Positions 62,143 through 64,000 of a stretch of DNA of 64,000 bases are shown piece after piece. Below the pieces are notes generated by a model. That model was not told the DNA's origin. It searched no databases and saw only the letters and a list, made by a program, of their open reading frames with translations. A program made the position numbers and the translations under genes. Each line of letters starts with the position of its first letter. Positions within the stretch are counted from its first letter, which is position 1. Source of the stretch: Terriglobia bacterium (lineage in GTDB: Bacteria > Acidobacteriota > Thermoanaerobaculia > Thermoanaerobaculales > Thermoanaerobaculaceae); contig JAIQFQ010000008.1 in assembly GCA_020073245.1 (NCBI GenBank), positions 1 to 64,000 of the forward strand, given 5' to 3'.

Positions 62143-63226
62143 TGGAGACCTCCGCATCGGTCAGGCACGACGCCACCGCCTCGAGCAGTGCAACGGCCAC
62201 ATCGCGGTCCGGGCCTTCGAACACGAGTGCCAGGCTTCTCCCAACCACGCGATAGGCGACCCATCCGTCCTCGATGCGCTCGGCGCCGGACTCCGTGCCA
62301 CCCTCGGACCCGGTGTGGGCAAGATAGGTCGCGCGGAAACCGGCCAGGGCCTGACGGGCGATGGCGCTGGCGCCGTAACGCACCACGAGGACCTTTACGG
62401 TGCCCTTGTGTCCACCGCCGGGTGAGAGCTCGTACGGAACGAATACGGCTTCAACCGATGGGCCGAGGTCGAGCATGTCGCGCTGGCTCAGGAAATAGAC
62501 TGAGTTGAGGACGAGGTGCGAGCGGAGGAAGCAGAGCCGGTCCGCGCGGGCCCCGAGCCCCGGTTTGACGTTCACCGGGAGCACGGTGGCCAGCAGGGGT
62601 GGGCGCGGGCTGCGTCGTCCCTCTGTGATCGCGCGGCCGAGCGCCAGCACGGCGCCTCTCGTTGCCGTGCTCTCCCGCGTGGCGAGGATGCGGGCGTAGA
62701 GGTCGTCCGACCAGACCCGGAGCAGGCCGGAGCCGTACAACGCCCGGGGAAACGGATCTCTTCCGGCACCGGCGGTTGGGCTCAACTGGACCGCCTCGCC
62801 GCCCCAGTCACCGGACAAGAGGCCGAAGGCGTCGTCGGAGGATCCCATCCAGTACAGCTCGACGAGGATGTCACCCTCGGTATCGGAACGGTACTCGATG
62901 ACCTCGAGATGGTCGAAACGGTAGGAGAGATAGAGCTCACCGGCACCATCCATGTACTCGAAGATCGCCGCGGTCTCGATCCTGCGCGTGGGACCGGCCC
63001 TCTTCCACCCTGCGATCGTCTGGGGGAGTTTCGGCTGCACCTCGGTGGGACGGGCGGTAGAAACGGCCGTTGGCCGTTGAGGCTGTCCCATGGTCCCCTC
63101 CGTGGTCACCGCAAACCCTCCCAGCACCGATGCGGGAGCACTGCCCGCAATGAGCGCCAGCACGAGCCGCATGTGCAGCAAGGAGGCGGCGCGAGAACAC
63201 GGGAGCTTTCCCGGTTTGGTGAGCAC
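62135..63226 (-). CDS. DUF6599-like exported protein
   Basis: A 363-residue protein with a hydrophobic N-terminal segment (about 20-38) that looks like a signal peptide. The conserved core begins LPQTIAGWKRAGPTRRIETA and continues IFEYMDGAGELYLSYRFDHL, a pattern I associate with DUF6599, a family of unknown function common in Acidobacteriota. The start is a GTG at 63226; the ATG at 63172 is an alternative that would begin at the signal. It is translationally coupled to the DUF362 gene, suggesting that both act on the same exported process. Confidence 0.7.
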   Translation of the reverse strand: MLTKPGKLPCSRAASLLHMRLVLALIAGSAPASVLGGFAVTTEGTMGQPQRPTAVSTARPTEVQPKLPQTIAGWKRAGPTRRIETAAIFEYMDGAGELYLSYRFDHLEVIEYRSDTEGDILVELYWMGSSDDAFGLLSGDWGGEAVQLSPTAGAGRDPFPRALYGSGLLRVWSDDLYARILATRESTATRGAVLALGRAITEGRRSPRPPLLATVLPVNVKPGLGARADRLCFLRSHLVLNSVYFLSQRDMLDLGPSVEAVFVPYELSPGGGHKGTVKVLVVRYGASAIARQALAGFRATYLAHTGSEGGTESGAERIEDGWVAYRVVGRSLALVFEGPDRDVAVALLEAVASCLTDAEVSNE

Positions 63227-63317
63227 CCCCCCATCCTACGCCGCAGGAAACCGGGAGTTCTCGGGTCGCCGAGTGTGGTGTCTTGACCCGGGGCTCGCGA
63301 GACCGCACACTCGGATC

Positions 63318-64000
63318 ATGAAACCCCTGGTGCTGATCGTCGACGACGAACCCGGGATCCTGACCCAACTCTCCCGCGTGCTGGAGGACGAGGGCTTTCG
63401 CACGCTCACCACCGCAAAGGGCGAAGAGGCACTCGACCTGTACCGCAGGCGGCGTCCGGCGGCCGTGTTCCTCGACATCTGGCTCCCCGACCGAGATGGC
63501 CTCGAGACGCTTCAGGCGCTCCGCGAGATGGATCCCGGGGCGACCGTGATCATGATCTCGGGACACGGGACGGCGCCCACGGCAGTCAAGGCGATCAAGA
63601 TGGGCGCGTACGACTACCTCGAGAAGCCGCTCGCCTACAGCCGTGTGCTCGAGACCCTTACCGGTGCCCTGGCGGCGAGGGGAACGGGGGAGGGCAGCGG
63701 TCGGGTTTTGCTGGATCTGGGCAAGGGCGCGGAGCATTCACGGCGGTTCCTGCCGCCCCCCGAGCTTCCTCTCCTGCGTCGGTCCGATGTGCCGCAGCGC
63801 ACGGTTCGGTCAAGCACGGTCATCTACGGCCTCGGCCTCCACTCGGGGAACCGCACCGGGATGGTGATCCAGCCTCTGCCTGTCGACAGCGGGGTTCACT
63901 TCCTCACGTTGCCAAAGGGCACCCAAATCCCAGCGCATCTCGATTCTGTGGCGGACACGGACTATGCGACCACGTTGTCCCGTGAGGGCGAGAGCATCCG
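63318..64000 (+). CDS. Receiver-LpxC fusion protein (3' part beyond window)
   Basis: The first 227 codons of a protein that runs off the window. Residues 1-120 are a receiver domain: VDDEPGI, phospho-Asp in FLDIWLPDRDG, SGHGTAPTAVKA and the conserved Lys in YLEKPL. After a linker of about 35 residues, QRTVRSSTVIYGLGLHSGNR begins the LpxC fold (UDP-3-O-acyl-GlcNAc deacetylase, the committed step of lipid A synthesis), and IQPLPVDSGV and SVADTDYATTL follow its early strands. The zinc motifs lie beyond 64000, so catalysis cannot be checked. The fusion suggests that lipid A synthesis is controlled by phosphorylation. No kinase is adjacent in the window. Confidence 0.85.
   Translation, partial: MKPLVLIVDDEPGILTQLSRVLEDEGFRTLTTAKGEEALDLYRRRRPAAVFLDIWLPDRDGLETLQALREMDPGATVIMISGHGTAPTAVKAIKMGAYDYLEKPLAYSRVLETLTGALAARGTGEGSGRVLLDLGKGAEHSRRFLPPPELPLLRRSDVPQRTVRSSTVIYGLGLHSGNRTGMVIQPLPVDSGVHFLTLPKGTQIPAHLDSVADTDYATTLSREGESI

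Noticed and set aside
61615..62508. Plus-strand open frame antisense to the DUF362 gene
   Set aside because: It shows no domain, while the minus-strand gene has a Tat signal and DUF362 motifs.

Overview
The window is 64 kb of high-GC bacterial chromosome, densely packed with genes, with no rRNA, no CRISPR array and no complete tRNA. The gene content suggests an Acidobacteriota-like Gram-negative organism, perhaps Thermoanaerobaculia or Holophagae. This is inferred from family content: an Oar-like TonB receptor with a carboxypeptidase-regulatory domain, a tricorn-like protease, a relic of an acidobacterial-style Ser/Thr kinase, a DUF6599-like protein, a SWIB/histone-H1-like protein and a receiver-LpxC fusion. 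No marker gene in the window settles the taxonomy.

Layout. 1-7.4 kb: a signalling block (periplasmic solute-binding protein, NarL-type kinase and regulator, large hybrid kinase) bracketed by two 3' fragments of a tRNA-Arg-like gene, which look like attachment-site scars. 7.5-13 kb: glgC, a broken Ser/Thr kinase gene, an NmrA-like reductase and a phosphodiesterase with TPRs. 13-17.6 kb: a TonB receptor, then divergent SWIB/histone-like and coiled-coil-XRE genes. 17.9-23.6 kb: an APC permease, an exported unknown, an MFS carrier and a membrane-anchored, apparently degenerate phosphatase-superfamily protein. 23.6-28.1 kb: core metabolism (pyrK-pyrD-pyrF, trxB, an IscA/ErpA-type protein, def). 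28.2-30.5 kb: ECF sigma factor, anti-sigma factor and a periplasmic PDZ protein. 30.7-36.9 kb: an MFSD1-like carrier and an ABC efflux operon (adaptor, two permeases, ATPase).

36.9-44.7 kb: small secreted proteins, a YjbQ-family enzyme, a short-chain dehydrogenase, an overlapping pair of HEAT-like and HD-type signalling proteins, and an M64 peptidase. 44.8-48.4 kb: ispG, a thioredoxin, and a translationally coupled pair made of a MinD/ParA ATPase and a RodZ-type HTH protein. 48.7-56 kb: a metallopeptidase whose 3' end is partly duplicated downstream, an alpha/beta hydrolase, a hemolysin III-like membrane protein and the tricorn-like protease. 56-61.2 kb: an AGPS-like flavoenzyme, a GlpD-like dehydrogenase and a lipid kinase in an overlapping operon (a possible ether-lipid or glycerophospholipid module), followed by a quinone oxidoreductase. 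61.2-64 kb: a DUF362/DUF6599 pair, then the start of a receiver-LpxC fusion that runs off the window.

The strongest leads are the receiver-LpxC fusion, the tRNA-bracketed signalling block and the AGPS/GlpD/lipid-kinase operon. Many start codons overlap the preceding stop (ATGA, TGATG, TTGA), so operon assignments are well supported. Functions are read from sequence motifs and remembered family knowledge; no database search was run.
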